From the NCBI RefSeq assembly GCF_021654575.1, contig NZ_AP024488.1:2542001-2606000 (forward strand): a DNA stretch of 64,000 nucleotides, given 5' to 3'. The position numbers were made by a program, and so were the translations under genes. Of this stretch, positions 55,532 to 64,000 are shown piece by piece (within the stretch, counting starts at the first letter, position 1; every line of letters starts with the position of its first letter). This stretch comes from Desulfoluna limicola. GTDB taxonomy: Bacteria; Desulfobacterota; Desulfobacteria; Desulfobacterales; Desulfolunaceae. The notes under the pieces were generated by a model, which was not told where the DNA came from, ran no database searches, and saw only the letters and a list, made by a program, of their open reading frames with translations.

Positions 55532-56222
55532 GGTTGTCCCCGTTGAAATAGAACTGCCGGATATACTGTTCCTGATCTTCCAGCGACCAGTGGTTCGTCT
55601 TTAGATACTGTGATGCCTCCTGGGCCCCACCACGTCGAATAAGATCAATAAAGGCCATATGCTCATCGCAGTGTTCTTCTTCCCACTGGCTGATGTGCTT
55701 TCGGGTCAGGAAATCATAAAGACGCTGCTTGTTCAGCTGGATGATACGCCTCATCTGATTGTTGGTGGAGAGGTTGAGAAAGACGTTATGAAACGCCACA
55801 TTGTTCTGGTAGAAGCTGTAGGAGTCCTTTGTCTCGGATGCCCGCCTCATTTCATTTGTCAGGCGCTCCATCTCCTTGAGGCACGACTCGTCCAGCTGAT
55901 CAAAAACGGGAATGAGTATTTCCGCTTCCAGAGCCCGACAGATCTCCCACGCATTTTTCACATCCTCAAACGAGAGCTTGTTGATCATCACCCCGCGCCG
56001 GGGGAGGATCGACACAAATCCGTCACACTCGAGTTGAATCAAGGCATCCCGAAGGGGCGTCTTGCTGATCCCGAGCCTCTGGCTTATTTCGTTGACGTTC
56101 ACAAGGGCCCCCGGAAGCAGGTTGCCCCGGTACATTTCATCCCTCAGATACTCGTAAATCTGTTCCCTCAGCGGTTTTGCAATGATGCTTCTGTCCTGTC
56201 CGCTAAACTGGTCCGCCATCAT
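55524..56222 (-). CDS. GntR/FadR-family regulator, paralogue 1
   Basis: A 232-residue regulator. The winged helix-turn-helix is PLREQIYEYLRDEMYRGNLLPG, ISQRLGISKTPLRDALIQLECDGFVSILPRRGV. The FCD ligand domain (IEC-type, AFHNVFLNLS, CDEHMAFIDLI, KTNHWSLE) has the Asp and His residues that usually bind a metal and an organic acid. It is strikingly similar to the regulator at 63025-63744, with more than half of aligned residues identical by eye. An AAGGAG site precedes the start. Confidence 0.88.
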   Translation of the reverse strand: MMADQFSGQDRSIIAKPLREQIYEYLRDEMYRGNLLPGALVNVNEISQRLGISKTPLRDALIQLECDGFVSILPRRGVMINKLSFEDVKNAWEICRALEAEILIPVFDQLDESCLKEMERLTNEMRRASETKDSYSFYQNNVAFHNVFLNLSTNNQMRRIIQLNKQRLYDFLTRKHISQWEEEHCDEHMAFIDLIRRGGAQEASQYLKTNHWSLEDQEQYIRQFYFNGDNHE

Positions 56223-56752
56223 CCATCTCCTTAGCCATATACCGAAGTGGCTGTTAAAAATCAGCCTGAGCCATTCAACAACACCCGGTTAAATTTTTTT
56301 CGGACACAGCACAAACGCCGCGCCCGCAAAACCAATATCCACTGTTCCGTTCTGTCCCCGCAAAATCATCGCACAAGCCATGCCGGCATCGAAGAAAATC
56401 ATTCATCGCATCTGAAAGACGCTTTGAACACCGACTTTTTTGCGAAGGATTACCCTTCATGCCCTCAATACCAAAGGGACACAAACAACACCCGACAGCA
56501 TATCACGCCCTGCAACCGCCCAGGGTCTTACCAACCGGCCATAGAAATATTGTTCACTGTAAAACAACAGGTATCCAAGTCTATAAATCACGAATCACGG
56601 TCACCTGTAAAGCACCTCTGGCCCCAAGGGAACCAGCATGAATGGGGACGCCCCAGGCAGCCGGGATTGGCGGCATGATTGATCCCCGATGTGAAACCAA
56701 GAACGAAGCTCATCAGCAAATGTGAAAGCCCTGTAAACTATGGTTCAGAGCA
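56223..56752. other. Gene-free stretch
   Basis: No supported ORF, no mosaic repeat and no terminator. A 143-codon frame on the plus strand has unlikely composition (His, Asn, Gln and Arg rich). Confidence 0.4.
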
Positions 56753-59700
56753 TTAGCGACCCTGAGATCCAAGAGAGTTCGCCTTTGGCCGCCGAAGGTA
56801 TGCTTTTTCCCCTGAGTCGTCTGCAACGGAAAATTGACCGTGAGGGAGCAAGACACTCATGGCATGCCGACCGTCCACCTTCATCACGCACGGGGCACCC
56901 AAGGTCGCAAGGGCGATATATTCGCCGTCAACGGCCACCGGTTGCTCAAGGAGCCAGGCCATGTCAAAGCTGTCCCCCCGCTCTTCAAGAATGGAGAGAT
57001 AGTTAATCCCAAGGGCCGTGATATTGTGAAAGAAATGGGACCCCTGGGAGGGATCCGCCTTAAGCTCTTTGTGGCTGCTCTCAATGATCCCGCACACCTC
57101 GGAGATCTCCTCCCAGGTAACGGGAATCCCCAGCCATCGGTCTGCAGAGCCCCACCGTCCCGGTCCCAGCAGGAGGTACTTCTCCTGCCGCCTGGCCATC
57201 TCGGCATTCATTCGGCCAATCTCCCGTGCAATTTCCCGGGTTTTTTTCAAGTCAAAGGTGTCGGGCTTCACGTAGAGAATATGTTTTACCGGCAGCCCCT
57301 TGACATTGCCCAGGGCATGGGACGAGTAACACACTGAAGCCGCTTTTTCCGCCTCGGATATTTCCACGTCGGCCAGCTCTTCCCGATCGGTCATGGGGCG
57401 AATCTGAAGCAGCACAAAGCGCCCCTTCTCCCCGGGATGCCGGGGAAGGTCTGCGGCAAATTCAATCTCAACAGAAGACCCCATGCCCTGGGTACCGATG
57501 TCAAGAATGCGGGAAAGCATGCCCGGGAGAGGAAAGATGTTGTACTTGAGAATTTTATCAAATGTCAACACCTTGGGCCCACGGAGCTGATGGCCATACC
57601 TGATGGTGTTTTCCTCGCGGACATAAGTCCCGGCCAGTTGCTTGAACGGGCCGTCCTCATTGAGATCACGGATAAAGAGCTTGTCTATCTCCGAATTGAG
57701 GTCCACCACGGAGGTCCGAGCCTTTGCCCCCACCTTCAGCGCATAGAGGCTCTGCTGTGCATTTTTAAGGGTCTCTTCCACACGGGAAAATTGCGGCAAA
57801 ATATGCGGGCGTTTGGGTGAAAAGCGCAGGGCCTGCTCCCCTTCCACCACGGTACGCCCCAACCCCATGGCAATGGCGGCAATGCCCTCCTCCGCCTCCA
57901 TCTTGCCGAAGGGGTAATAGTTGTAGGATTGGGCCACCCCCGAGACGGCCGGATAATAGTAGTCGCCCCAGCGATGTCCGGAAACCTCCTGAATAATCAC
58001 CGCCATCTTCTCTTCTTCGGTGCGGTGGCCCACCCGCCTGGCAAAACTCTTGGGGCCCTGGAAATACGTGGAGGCATAGACGAGCTTGACCGCGGAGATC
58101 AGCTGATTCAGCCTCACCTCCAGTTCCGGGTGATCACTTGAGATCATGCAGGTATGGTAGAGCCCCGCATACGCCATAAACTGAGCATCTTCGAACAGAG
58201 CAGAGGAGCGGACGGCCAGAGGATGACGGATCTCTTTTAAAAAGGCCCTCAGGTCCTCATCGATCCATCCGGGAAAGGTGGCGTTCTGAAAATGTTCAAT
58301 CACCTCTTCATCAGCCAGGTCGGCCTTTGCGATCCATTTCAGGTCATTCTCCCGAACAAAGGCATCAAACCCCTCGGTGGTGATCACCAGGGTTTGCGGC
58401 AAGCTGATCTCAACATCCTTAAACTCTTCCTGCAGCTCCGGGTGATGCCGAAGAAGCATGGAAGCAAATACCAGCCCCCGGGCTTTGCCCCCCAAAGAGC
58501 CGTTTCCGATTTTTAAGAAATCGGTCTCCGGATCAAACTCGTCGGCGTCAAATTGAACAACCACTCCCTTCTGCCGGCTGCGACGCCTCTCCTGAATATT
58601 TTTCAGGATAAAGTCCTTCATGTCGGCGATGTTTCCCTGAAAATCATCCGCCGTGGCAGGGCGGAGACGGTTGGCCAAAAGGGTCTCCGAGCGTGCATAG
58701 AACCAGCGGGAGAAGTCATTTCTTGTCCAGTGATAACAGAAACACTCGTCCGAGATATCGTCCAGCCTCTTTTCCAGTGCCCGAAAATTGGAAGCCCGCC
58801 CCACCTCACTGCCATCGGGAGCCCTGAACACAAAATCCCCGAAGCCAAGCTCATTCACAAAAAAGTGGTGAAAATCACCGGAAAGAGAAGGGGAGTTCTT
58901 ATCCACGAAATAGATGCCCAACACATCAGCCACGCGCTTGTTGGATGATTCGGTACTTGCCATCATCAGGGGGATGTCAGCCTGCTGCCCCTGAATATGG
59001 GAAAGGAGGTAGTACCCGGAATCATCGCAGACCTCGCCATCCTTTGGGTAACTCGCGTCAGAAATAACACCCAGGATGTACTCTTTATAATGTTCATAGA
59101 TGTCCAGGGCCTCTTCATAACTCTGGGTCACAAGAATTTTCGGCCTGGCCCGCATGGTGAGGAGCCGATGTTCGTGGTTCAGCACCTCCTCCATGACGTT
59201 CTGCACCTGGGTGACCACCTCTTTGTACAGCGTCGGAAGAATGGCCGAGGTGTAGAGCGGCGAATCCTCCACCACCAGTATCATCCGAACCCCGGCTTTC
59301 TGGGTGTCATGTTCCACATTAAGCCGGTCCTCCTCGCATTTAATAAGGGCAAGGAGTAGGTCGGCATTGCCTGTCCACACATACATCTTATCGATGCCCC
59401 GGGACTTCAGGCGTACCGGGTCGAACTGGCTGGGAAGGGGGCTGTGGGTCAGCAAAATGACCGGGATACAGGGGCACTTGCGCTTGATCTCCTCCCCCAG
59501 GGTGAAGGCGTCCATATCCACAAGCCGGAGCATGGTAACCACCATGTCAAACGAGCGTTTCTCCAGCAACTCCAGGGCTTGTTCGGCTGAGGAGACCCAG
59601 GTCAGACGTGGCGGCCTACTCAGGTTCAACCCCCTATATTCATTGGCAATCTTCTCGGAAAGCCTGCCATCTTCCTCCATGATGCACGCATCATAGAGGC

Positions 59701-59809
59701 TCGACACCAATAAGATTTCGGTAATCTTTTTCGGCATCAGCTCATGAAACACCTTGAATCGGGAGTCAAACGCTTCCGTTGGGGACCTGTAGTCGATTGT
59801 CACACCCAC
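56753..59809 (-). CDS. Receiver-like x2 fused to a PEP/pyruvate-binding domain
   Basis: A 1018-residue protein. Residues ~29-160 resemble a receiver but the acceptor Asp position reads VVTMLRLVDMDAF, so it is degenerate. Residues ~173-330 form a second receiver-like domain (MILVVEDSPLYTSAI, ILGVISDASYPKDGE) that keeps an Asp. From ~440 a PEP/pyruvate-binding ATP-grasp domain follows (GNGSLGGKARGLVFASM, LAVRSSALFEDAQFMAYAG, VLLQIRPM). No phosphohistidine swivel domain is visible. Instead the C-terminus holds YLLLGPGRWGSADRWLGIPVTW and SQGSHFFHNI. The product and acceptor are unknown. The last residues lie in repeat-like sequence (copy U). Confidence 0.7.
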   Translation of the reverse strand: MGVTIDYRSPTEAFDSRFKVFHELMPKKITEILLVSSLYDACIMEEDGRLSEKIANEYRGLNLSRPPRLTWVSSAEQALELLEKRSFDMVVTMLRLVDMDAFTLGEEIKRKCPCIPVILLTHSPLPSQFDPVRLKSRGIDKMYVWTGNADLLLALIKCEEDRLNVEHDTQKAGVRMILVVEDSPLYTSAILPTLYKEVVTQVQNVMEEVLNHEHRLLTMRARPKILVTQSYEEALDIYEHYKEYILGVISDASYPKDGEVCDDSGYYLLSHIQGQQADIPLMMASTESSNKRVADVLGIYFVDKNSPSLSGDFHHFFVNELGFGDFVFRAPDGSEVGRASNFRALEKRLDDISDECFCYHWTRNDFSRWFYARSETLLANRLRPATADDFQGNIADMKDFILKNIQERRRSRQKGVVVQFDADEFDPETDFLKIGNGSLGGKARGLVFASMLLRHHPELQEEFKDVEISLPQTLVITTEGFDAFVRENDLKWIAKADLADEEVIEHFQNATFPGWIDEDLRAFLKEIRHPLAVRSSALFEDAQFMAYAGLYHTCMISSDHPELEVRLNQLISAVKLVYASTYFQGPKSFARRVGHRTEEEKMAVIIQEVSGHRWGDYYYPAVSGVAQSYNYYPFGKMEAEEGIAAIAMGLGRTVVEGEQALRFSPKRPHILPQFSRVEETLKNAQQSLYALKVGAKARTSVVDLNSEIDKLFIRDLNEDGPFKQLAGTYVREENTIRYGHQLRGPKVLTFDKILKYNIFPLPGMLSRILDIGTQGMGSSVEIEFAADLPRHPGEKGRFVLLQIRPMTDREELADVEISEAEKAASVCYSSHALGNVKGLPVKHILYVKPDTFDLKKTREIAREIGRMNAEMARRQEKYLLLGPGRWGSADRWLGIPVTWEEISEVCGIIESSHKELKADPSQGSHFFHNITALGINYLSILEERGDSFDMAWLLEQPVAVDGEYIALATLGAPCVMKVDGRHAMSVLLPHGQFSVADDSGEKAYLRRPKANSLGSQGR
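56781..56804 (+). repeat. Mosaic repeat fragment U
   Basis: GGCCGCCGAAGGTATGC matches the right end GGCCGCCGGAGGCATGC of other copies with two changes. It lies inside the 3' end of the REC-PEP gene. Short, so less certain. Confidence 0.4.
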
Positions 59810-60296
59810 CTTCCTTATTCTCTTGACGCCTCAAAAAAGTCACCCACCCCTAACTCCCCATCCACCATGCTGTCGCATGTTAGCAATCATACTGTTAGAA
59901 GGGGCTTTAAACGGTGAAGTAATTTCAGGCGCATCATATTTAACCAAACGGTAAAAACATGCCTGTCGCTAAGAGAGGACCATCTTTTGATATATCAGAC
60001 ACCAAATACCAACGCAACCCCCCATGCCATCACCCACACCACAGGAGCCCCATCATTCCGGGACTCTCCTTCAACAAAAAACCTTTTATGAGCCGCATCA
60101 CCAACACAACCGCTCCATTTCTGCATAAAAGTCCCCTCTTCAGATTGACATTTCACCGGAGGTGGACTAAGCCCAATAAATACACAGTCATCACGATATC
60201 GATGCCCTGTTTACTGCAAGGCCATCACACATAGTAAGGACAATGCCCGACCGACCCGGGCAGAATGCTGACCACTTAACAAACGAGGCCACCCAC
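59810..60296. other. Gene-free divergent stretch
   Basis: Low in obvious features, with no mosaic repeat and no clear operator. Promoters for panC and for the REC-PEP gene are expected here. Confidence 0.4.
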
Positions 60297-61142
60297 ATGG
60301 ATATCATCGGTTCAATTGAAGAGATGCAGGGCTTAAGCAACAAACTGAGGAGTGAAGGCAAGCGCATCGCCTTTGTTCCCACCATGGGTTTTCTCCACGA
60401 CGGGCATCTCTCCCTCATGCGGGAAGCAAAAAAGCACGCGGATATTCTGGTCACCAGCATCTTCGTCAACCCGGCTCAGTTCGGCCCCAACGAAGACCTG
60501 GACTCCTACCCGAAATCCATGGAGAGTGACCTGGCCAAATCAAAAGAGGTCGGCGTGGACGTGGTCTTCACCCCCACCAATGACCAGATCTACCCGGACG
60601 GCTACGAAACCTACGTCCAACTGGAAACACTGCCCAACCACCTCTGCGGCCTCTCCCGCCCTGTCTTTTTCAAGGGTATTACCACGGTGGTGACCAAGCT
60701 CTTCAATATCGTCAAACCCCACGTGGCCGTTTTCGGCGAAAAGGATTTCCAGCAGCTTGCCATCATCCGCCGCATGGTCAAAGACCTGAACATGGACATT
60801 GAGATCATCGGCGGGACCCTCGTCCGGGAGGCCGACGGCCTTGCCATGAGCTCACGCAACAGCTACCTCTCAAAGGAAGAGCGCACAGAGGGCCTCCGCC
60901 TCTCCCAGTCCCTTGCCAAAGCACAGGGCATGGTGGCGGGCGGCGAGACCAACCCTGCCGTCATCCGCAAAATGGCCGAAGAGCACATCAGCGGATGCCC
61001 CGAGGCCAACGTCGACTACATCTCCCTGTGCGACCCCGAGACCCTTGGCGAGGTGGAAACAATCACCGGCCCCACACTCATGGCCCTGGCCGTCATGCTG
61101 GGCAAGACACGCCTCATCGACAACACGGTTCTGGTGCCGTAA
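60297..61142 (+). CDS. panC: Pantothenate synthetase
   Basis: A 281-residue ATP-dependent ligase joining pantoate and beta-alanine, the last step of pantothenate synthesis. Motifs: VPTMGFLHDGHLSLMREAK (HIGH-type), SIFVNPAQFGPNEDLDSYP, FGEKDFQQLAIIRRMV and GLAMSSRNSYLS. The start at 60297 (MDIIGSIEEMQGL) fits the family. An upstream in-frame ATG at 60243 adds 18 atypical residues. panB and panD are not adjacent. Confidence 0.94.
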   Translation: MDIIGSIEEMQGLSNKLRSEGKRIAFVPTMGFLHDGHLSLMREAKKHADILVTSIFVNPAQFGPNEDLDSYPKSMESDLAKSKEVGVDVVFTPTNDQIYPDGYETYVQLETLPNHLCGLSRPVFFKGITTVVTKLFNIVKPHVAVFGEKDFQQLAIIRRMVKDLNMDIEIIGGTLVREADGLAMSSRNSYLSKEERTEGLRLSQSLAKAQGMVAGGETNPAVIRKMAEEHISGCPEANVDYISLCDPETLGEVETITGPTLMALAVMLGKTRLIDNTVLVP

Positions 61143-61147
61143 ATGAT

Positions 61148-61172
61148 GCTTCGGGCGGCCCTGCCGGGGGCT
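61148..61172 (+). repeat. Mosaic repeat fragment R (L1 end)
   Basis: GCTTCGGGCGGCCCTGCCGGGGGCT, an L1 end fragment, 5 nt after the panC stop. Confidence 0.55.
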
Positions 61173-61239
61173 ACCTGATCAATTACACTGGATTCATAAT
61201 ACCAAGGAGACAGGAATTGCCATGATAATCAGGCAAAGC

Positions 61240-61653
61240 ATGAAGAAACTCATCGTCGTCGGACTCCTTCTGGCCGTCATGAACCTTACGGCCTGCGGAT
61301 ACTTTCTCTATCCTGAACGGAAAGGCCAGACCGAAGGCAGGTTGGACTCGACCGTCATCCTCCTGGACGCCGTAGGACTCCTTTTCTTTGTCGTCCCGGG
61401 GGTAGTCGCCTTTGCCGTGGATATCGCCACCGGCGCCATCTACCTGCCCAAGGGAGGGAAATCGGTCATCGACAAGCACATTGATCAAACCAGGGTAGAG
61501 ACCGCACCCCATGCGGATGTCGACAAAACCCTCCTCGCGGCAAAACTCTCCGCAAACCTGAACCGCCCCATCACGCCTGAAATGATTCAATTCTACGGGG
61601 CCACCCCGAATTCCCCCGGGGCAATACCCATGGAGGCAACAGTCCTCTACTGA
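61240..61653 (+). CDS. Small predicted lipoprotein
   Basis: A 137-residue protein with a lipoprotein signal ending LTAC (from MKKLIVVGLLLAVMNLTAC). The sequence 'GYFLYPERKGQTEGRLDSTVILLDAVGLLFFVVPGVVAFAVDIATGAIYLP' recalls a conserved family of small lipoproteins with one hydrophobic hairpin. Function unknown. A near-perfect terminator follows. Confidence 0.6.
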   Translation: MKKLIVVGLLLAVMNLTACGYFLYPERKGQTEGRLDSTVILLDAVGLLFFVVPGVVAFAVDIATGAIYLPKGGKSVIDKHIDQTRVETAPHADVDKTLLAAKLSANLNRPITPEMIQFYGATPNSPGAIPMEATVLY

Positions 61654-61675
61654 TCCACCCTGCCACCGAATAAAA

Positions 61676-61719
61676 AACAAAAAACCGGTTTCGGCATATG
61701 CCGAAACCGGTTTTTTGTT
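61676..61719. terminator. Strong bidirectional terminator, 22-bp perfect palindrome
   Basis: AACAAAAAACCGGTTTCGGC and its complement are centred on CATATG, with T-runs in both directions. It serves the lipoprotein gene and, from the other side, the TSUP gene past repeat S. Confidence 0.88.
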
Positions 61720-61781
61720 ATGCAACCTGCATCAGGGATGCTCCCCCAAAAAGACGATCCATTCAATCGTTGGGGACTCTT

Positions 61782-61871
61782 CCACGGGCGAAACCCGTCA
61801 GCGAATGCGAAAACCCGAGGAACGGGGATTGGAACATTTGCCAGCCTGGGGTCCAGGGGATCATCTCCTGG
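61782..61871 (+). repeat. Mosaic repeat copy S (CGGGC hairpin to R1, truncated)
   Basis: CCACGGGCGAAACCCGTC, GCGAATG, CCCGAGGAACGGGG, GCCTGGGGTCCAGGGGATCA, then the R1 right arm. It ends directly at the TSUP gene stop codon, without the GCCGGAGGC end. Confidence 0.75.
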
Positions 61872-62657
61872 TTAGCCGATATGAAGAAGATTGGCGATGA
61901 TGATGAACACACCGGTGGCCAGAAGCACCCAGAAGACAATCTTTCGAAAAAGAGCCGCATCCACCTTGTGGTGTACCACCTCACCGATAAATATCCCCAC
62001 CAGGAGAAATGGAAGGGACCAGATCAGGTTGAGCAGGCTCTGCCCCATGGGGGCCCCTTGGGTTGCCACCGCAGCGATGTTGGAGAGAAGGGGCTGAAAG
62101 GTGACATCGGTGGCGATGAGAAAGGTGTTCAGGGAGACCCACAACAGACTCAAGGTCGCCCGAAATTCCCCCTTGTCCTTAAACTTGCGCGTGGCGTACA
62201 GCACCACAAAGGGCCCACCTGTGGCGAACGCACCGTGGAGAATCCCGCCAAAAAACAGGAGGAGGTAGTAGACCCATTCAGGAATGGTGATGCGAAGCTG
62301 AATTCCGCCGTACTCTTTTTTAAGCTGCAGCACCGAGGTCAAAATAATAAACACCCCGAGCAGAAGCTTGAGGGTATCGCTGGGAAAATGGTTGAACAAA
62401 TAGATCCCAAAGGGCATCCCCAGCCCCACCAGGGCTACGATCACCCCAAACTGCCGCCAATTGATGTGCTTGAACTTCGTGGAGACGAGGTAAAACCCCA
62501 GAATCCAGGTCAACACAGCAAGTAGAACCTTGGCCTCATAGATACCCAGAATCCAGGTCACAAAAGGAAAAGCGAGAACGGTGCATCCAAAGCCGGTAAT
62601 CACCTCAAGGGTGTGGGTAAGAAACACCACGATACCGGTCAAAAGAAAGGTCATCAT
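61872..62657 (-). CDS. TSUP/TauE-SafE family transporter
   Basis: A 261-residue membrane protein with about eight segments in two halves. The first half has VVFLTHTLEVITGFGCTVLAFPF and the second LLLFFGGILHGAFATGGPFVVLYAT, the TSUP repeat pattern. The family moves sulfite, sulfoacetate or other organosulfur anions. The substrate here is unknown. It is encoded between two GntR-type contexts but not clearly in an operon. Confidence 0.85.
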   Translation of the reverse strand: MMTFLLTGIVVFLTHTLEVITGFGCTVLAFPFVTWILGIYEAKVLLAVLTWILGFYLVSTKFKHINWRQFGVIVALVGLGMPFGIYLFNHFPSDTLKLLLGVFIILTSVLQLKKEYGGIQLRITIPEWVYYLLLFFGGILHGAFATGGPFVVLYATRKFKDKGEFRATLSLLWVSLNTFLIATDVTFQPLLSNIAAVATQGAPMGQSLLNLIWSLPFLLVGIFIGEVVHHKVDAALFRKIVFWVLLATGVFIIIANLLHIG

Positions 62658-62798
62658 GCGTCAAACATCCTTCGTACATAACGGTTGGGGCCGTACTACC
62701 GCAACATGCAGCCCCCAGCCCCCTTCCGGCTCGGTACCACAGCAGACACCCACCTGATTTTCAAAAAAACCGACCAACGTCGGTAAAACGTGCATCTT

Positions 62799-63012
62799 GC
62801 CTCCGGCGGCCCTGCCGGGGGCCAAACCTTTGAAAAATTTGATAAACATGTCTAAAAAATGATACCTGGTAGCTCCCGATTCAAAGGCGGATGTGATTTG
62901 GCCCGAGGAACGAGGGGCAAAACGCATCCGCAACCTGCTTTCAAGGTATTTTGCCAGAGTGGCTTCGCCACCCTTGCCGCTGGAGGCAGTTTTGGTGGAG
63001 CTGAATAGTTAC
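62799..63012 (+). repeat. Mosaic repeat copy T (L1 to R3, with outer motif)
   Basis: GCCTCCGGCGGCCCTGCCGG, a decaying L1 palindrome CAAACCTTTGAAAAATTTG, a stem GCGGATG.../CATCCGC around CCCGAGGAACGAGGGG, the R3 module with AGTGGCTTCGCCACC, GCCGCTGGAGGC and GCTGAATAGTTAC. It stops 12 nt before the GntR-type gene's stop codon. Confidence 0.85.
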
Positions 63013-63024
63013 CCGGGGTTTTGC

Positions 63025-63744
63025 CTATTCAACAGCGGCGAGAGCCACCTCTTCTTCGCTTGCCTGCTCGTAAAAGCGGCGAATGTGCCCTTCCTGTTTT
63101 TCAAAGGCCCAGTGAATGTCCTTCAAAAACGAAGCAGCCGCATCACGATCACCGGCCCGGAGCAGCTCGATCAAATGGTCATGCTCATCGCAGTTAACGG
63201 TCTCCCACTCCGGAATGCAGGACCGGGAGAGAAAGTCATAGAGCCGCTGTTTGATCAGCTTTAAAATGCGTCGCATCTGATGGTTATCCGAAAGAGAAAG
63301 AAATGCGTCATGGAATGCGATGTTCAGACTGTAAAAACGGTCCGTGTCTTTTTCAGCCATCGCCTCTTTCATCTCGTTGTTGATCGACTCCATGGATTCA
63401 ATGCAGGAGGCATCGACCCGATCAAAGAGCCGGCTCAGCATCTCATATTCAAGGGCACGACAAATCTCCCAGAATTCACGGACATCGGAAAGAGTCAGGC
63501 GATTCACCATCACACCTCGCCGCGGTAGAATGGTGACGAAGCCATCACACTCCAGCTGGATCAGAGCCTCCCTTAAAGGGGTTTTGCTGATGCCTATGGT
63601 CCGGCTGATCTCACTGGTGTTGACCAACTGGCCCGGCAACAGGTTGCCCTTGTTTATTTCATCACGAAGGTAGGCGTATATCTGTTCGCGCAGAGGCTGC
63701 ACGTTAATCATCCCACGTTCACTCTGTCTCCCTGACAGCAACAT
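63025..63744 (-). CDS. GntR/FadR-family regulator, paralogue 2
   Basis: A 239-residue regulator, clearly a paralogue of the one at 55524-56222: the helix-turn-helix PLREQIYAYLRDEINKGNLLPG, ISRTIGISKTPLREALIQLECDGFVTILPRRGV and the FCD domain (AFHDAFLSLS, CDEHDHLIELL, DIHWAFE) align throughout. The ligand is probably an organic acid. The target genes are unknown. It is transcribed alone. Confidence 0.88.
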   Translation of the reverse strand: MLLSGRQSERGMINVQPLREQIYAYLRDEINKGNLLPGQLVNTSEISRTIGISKTPLREALIQLECDGFVTILPRRGVMVNRLTLSDVREFWEICRALEYEMLSRLFDRVDASCIESMESINNEMKEAMAEKDTDRFYSLNIAFHDAFLSLSDNHQMRRILKLIKQRLYDFLSRSCIPEWETVNCDEHDHLIELLRAGDRDAAASFLKDIHWAFEKQEGHIRRFYEQASEEEVALAAVE

Positions 63745-63825
63745 GTTCCTTCCTTTTCAATCACTTCCACGGGTACCCAGAGGCTGGCCGGAGCAGCCCA
63801 CGATCATGCCGATCCGCCGCCCCCA

Positions 63826-63866
63826 TCTATTAGGATATTTTATATTATATATTTCATAAAATAACC
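63826..63866. promoter_or_regulatory. AT-rich inverted repeat upstream of GntR paralogue 2
   Basis: TATTTTAT and ATAAAATA flank a TATTATATATTTC stretch, about 90-120 nt upstream of the start. It is a candidate promoter and operator, possibly autoregulatory. Confidence 0.35.
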
Positions 63867-64000
63867 AGTGCAGAGTAACGTCCCTTAAACGTCTGCGTTC
63901 AAGAGGCCCTCTCCCCGTAAAACCGGTGCATTGTGCCCAGCCGGCCCGGCAGGCCCCTTCCCCGTTATCGAAGACGGAGTTCCTGCCGATTCGCCGGCCG
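63867..64000. other. Right edge, no gene seen
   Basis: I see no coding frame or repeat in the last 130 bases. The sequence is GC-rich. Confidence 0.4.

Noticed and set aside
56247-56678. 143-codon plus-strand ORF
   Set aside because: Unusual amino-acid composition, no ribosome site, no domain.

Overview
The window looks like a chromosomal segment of a Gram-negative, probably anaerobic bacterium, most likely a Desulfobacterota (deltaproteobacterial) relative. I infer this from the gene mix: outer-membrane lipoproteins, LapA- and LolA/LolB-like proteins, a class II ketol-acid reductoisomerase, an orphan LarB, UPF0280, citramalate synthase beside 2-isopropylmalate synthase, and a long PAS/REC/HPt hybrid kinase. 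No phylogenetic marker was compared, so the assignment is tentative. I see about 46 protein genes. I see no rRNA, no convincing tRNA, no CRISPR array and no insertion sequence.

Layout. 0-4.2 kb: an RpoH-type sigma factor, a TPR lipoprotein and a LolB-like lipoprotein. 4.2-15.2 kb, mostly minus strand: a QueG-like Fe-S protein, an orphan ParB-domain protein, an ABC-F ATPase, a PEP-utilising enzyme coupled to a PNPOx-like protein, YqgE/AlgH and ManC. 15.5-21.4 kb: an orphan Pycsar-effector-like membrane protein, a cysteine-cluster protein, and an RND exporter / LolA-like / TetR set. 22-27.3 kb: a COG3044 ATPase, an ICMT-like methyltransferase, a CCA-adding enzyme family member and an MqsRA-like toxin-antitoxin pair. 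27.6-41.4 kb, plus strand: Mrp, dGTPase, UPF0280, LapA-like protein, MutS, an AMIN amidase, a hybrid histidine kinase, an HD-GYP regulator and LarB. 41.7-51.7 kb: a branched-chain amino-acid cluster, leader peptide/attenuator-ilvD-ilvB-ilvN-cimA-leuA-ilvC. 51.9-64 kb: two small exported proteins, PyrD, an RluA-type pseudouridine synthase, two paralogous GntR/FadR regulators, a REC-REC-PEP/pyruvate-binding fusion, PanC, a small lipoprotein and a TSUP transporter.

Two things stand out. First, a mosaic family of structured intergenic repeats (22 copies or fragments found by eye, A to V) fills most gaps. Full copies carry 11-12 bp terminal inverted repeats (GCCTCCGGCGGC / GCCGCCGGAGGC), an outer GTAACTATTCAGC-like motif, a long central stem whose arms differ between copies but stay paired, a frequent loop core CCGAGGAACGAGG, and exchangeable end hairpins. 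In 15 copies the same side faces the stop codon of the adjacent gene, so the family sits mainly in 3' untranslated regions, and in three genes it appears to supply the C-terminal codons. Second, the ilv cluster is preceded by a textbook transcription attenuator: a 34-residue leader with 16 Ile/Leu/Val codons, an intrinsic terminator, and an alternative antiterminator that uses the leader stop codon region.
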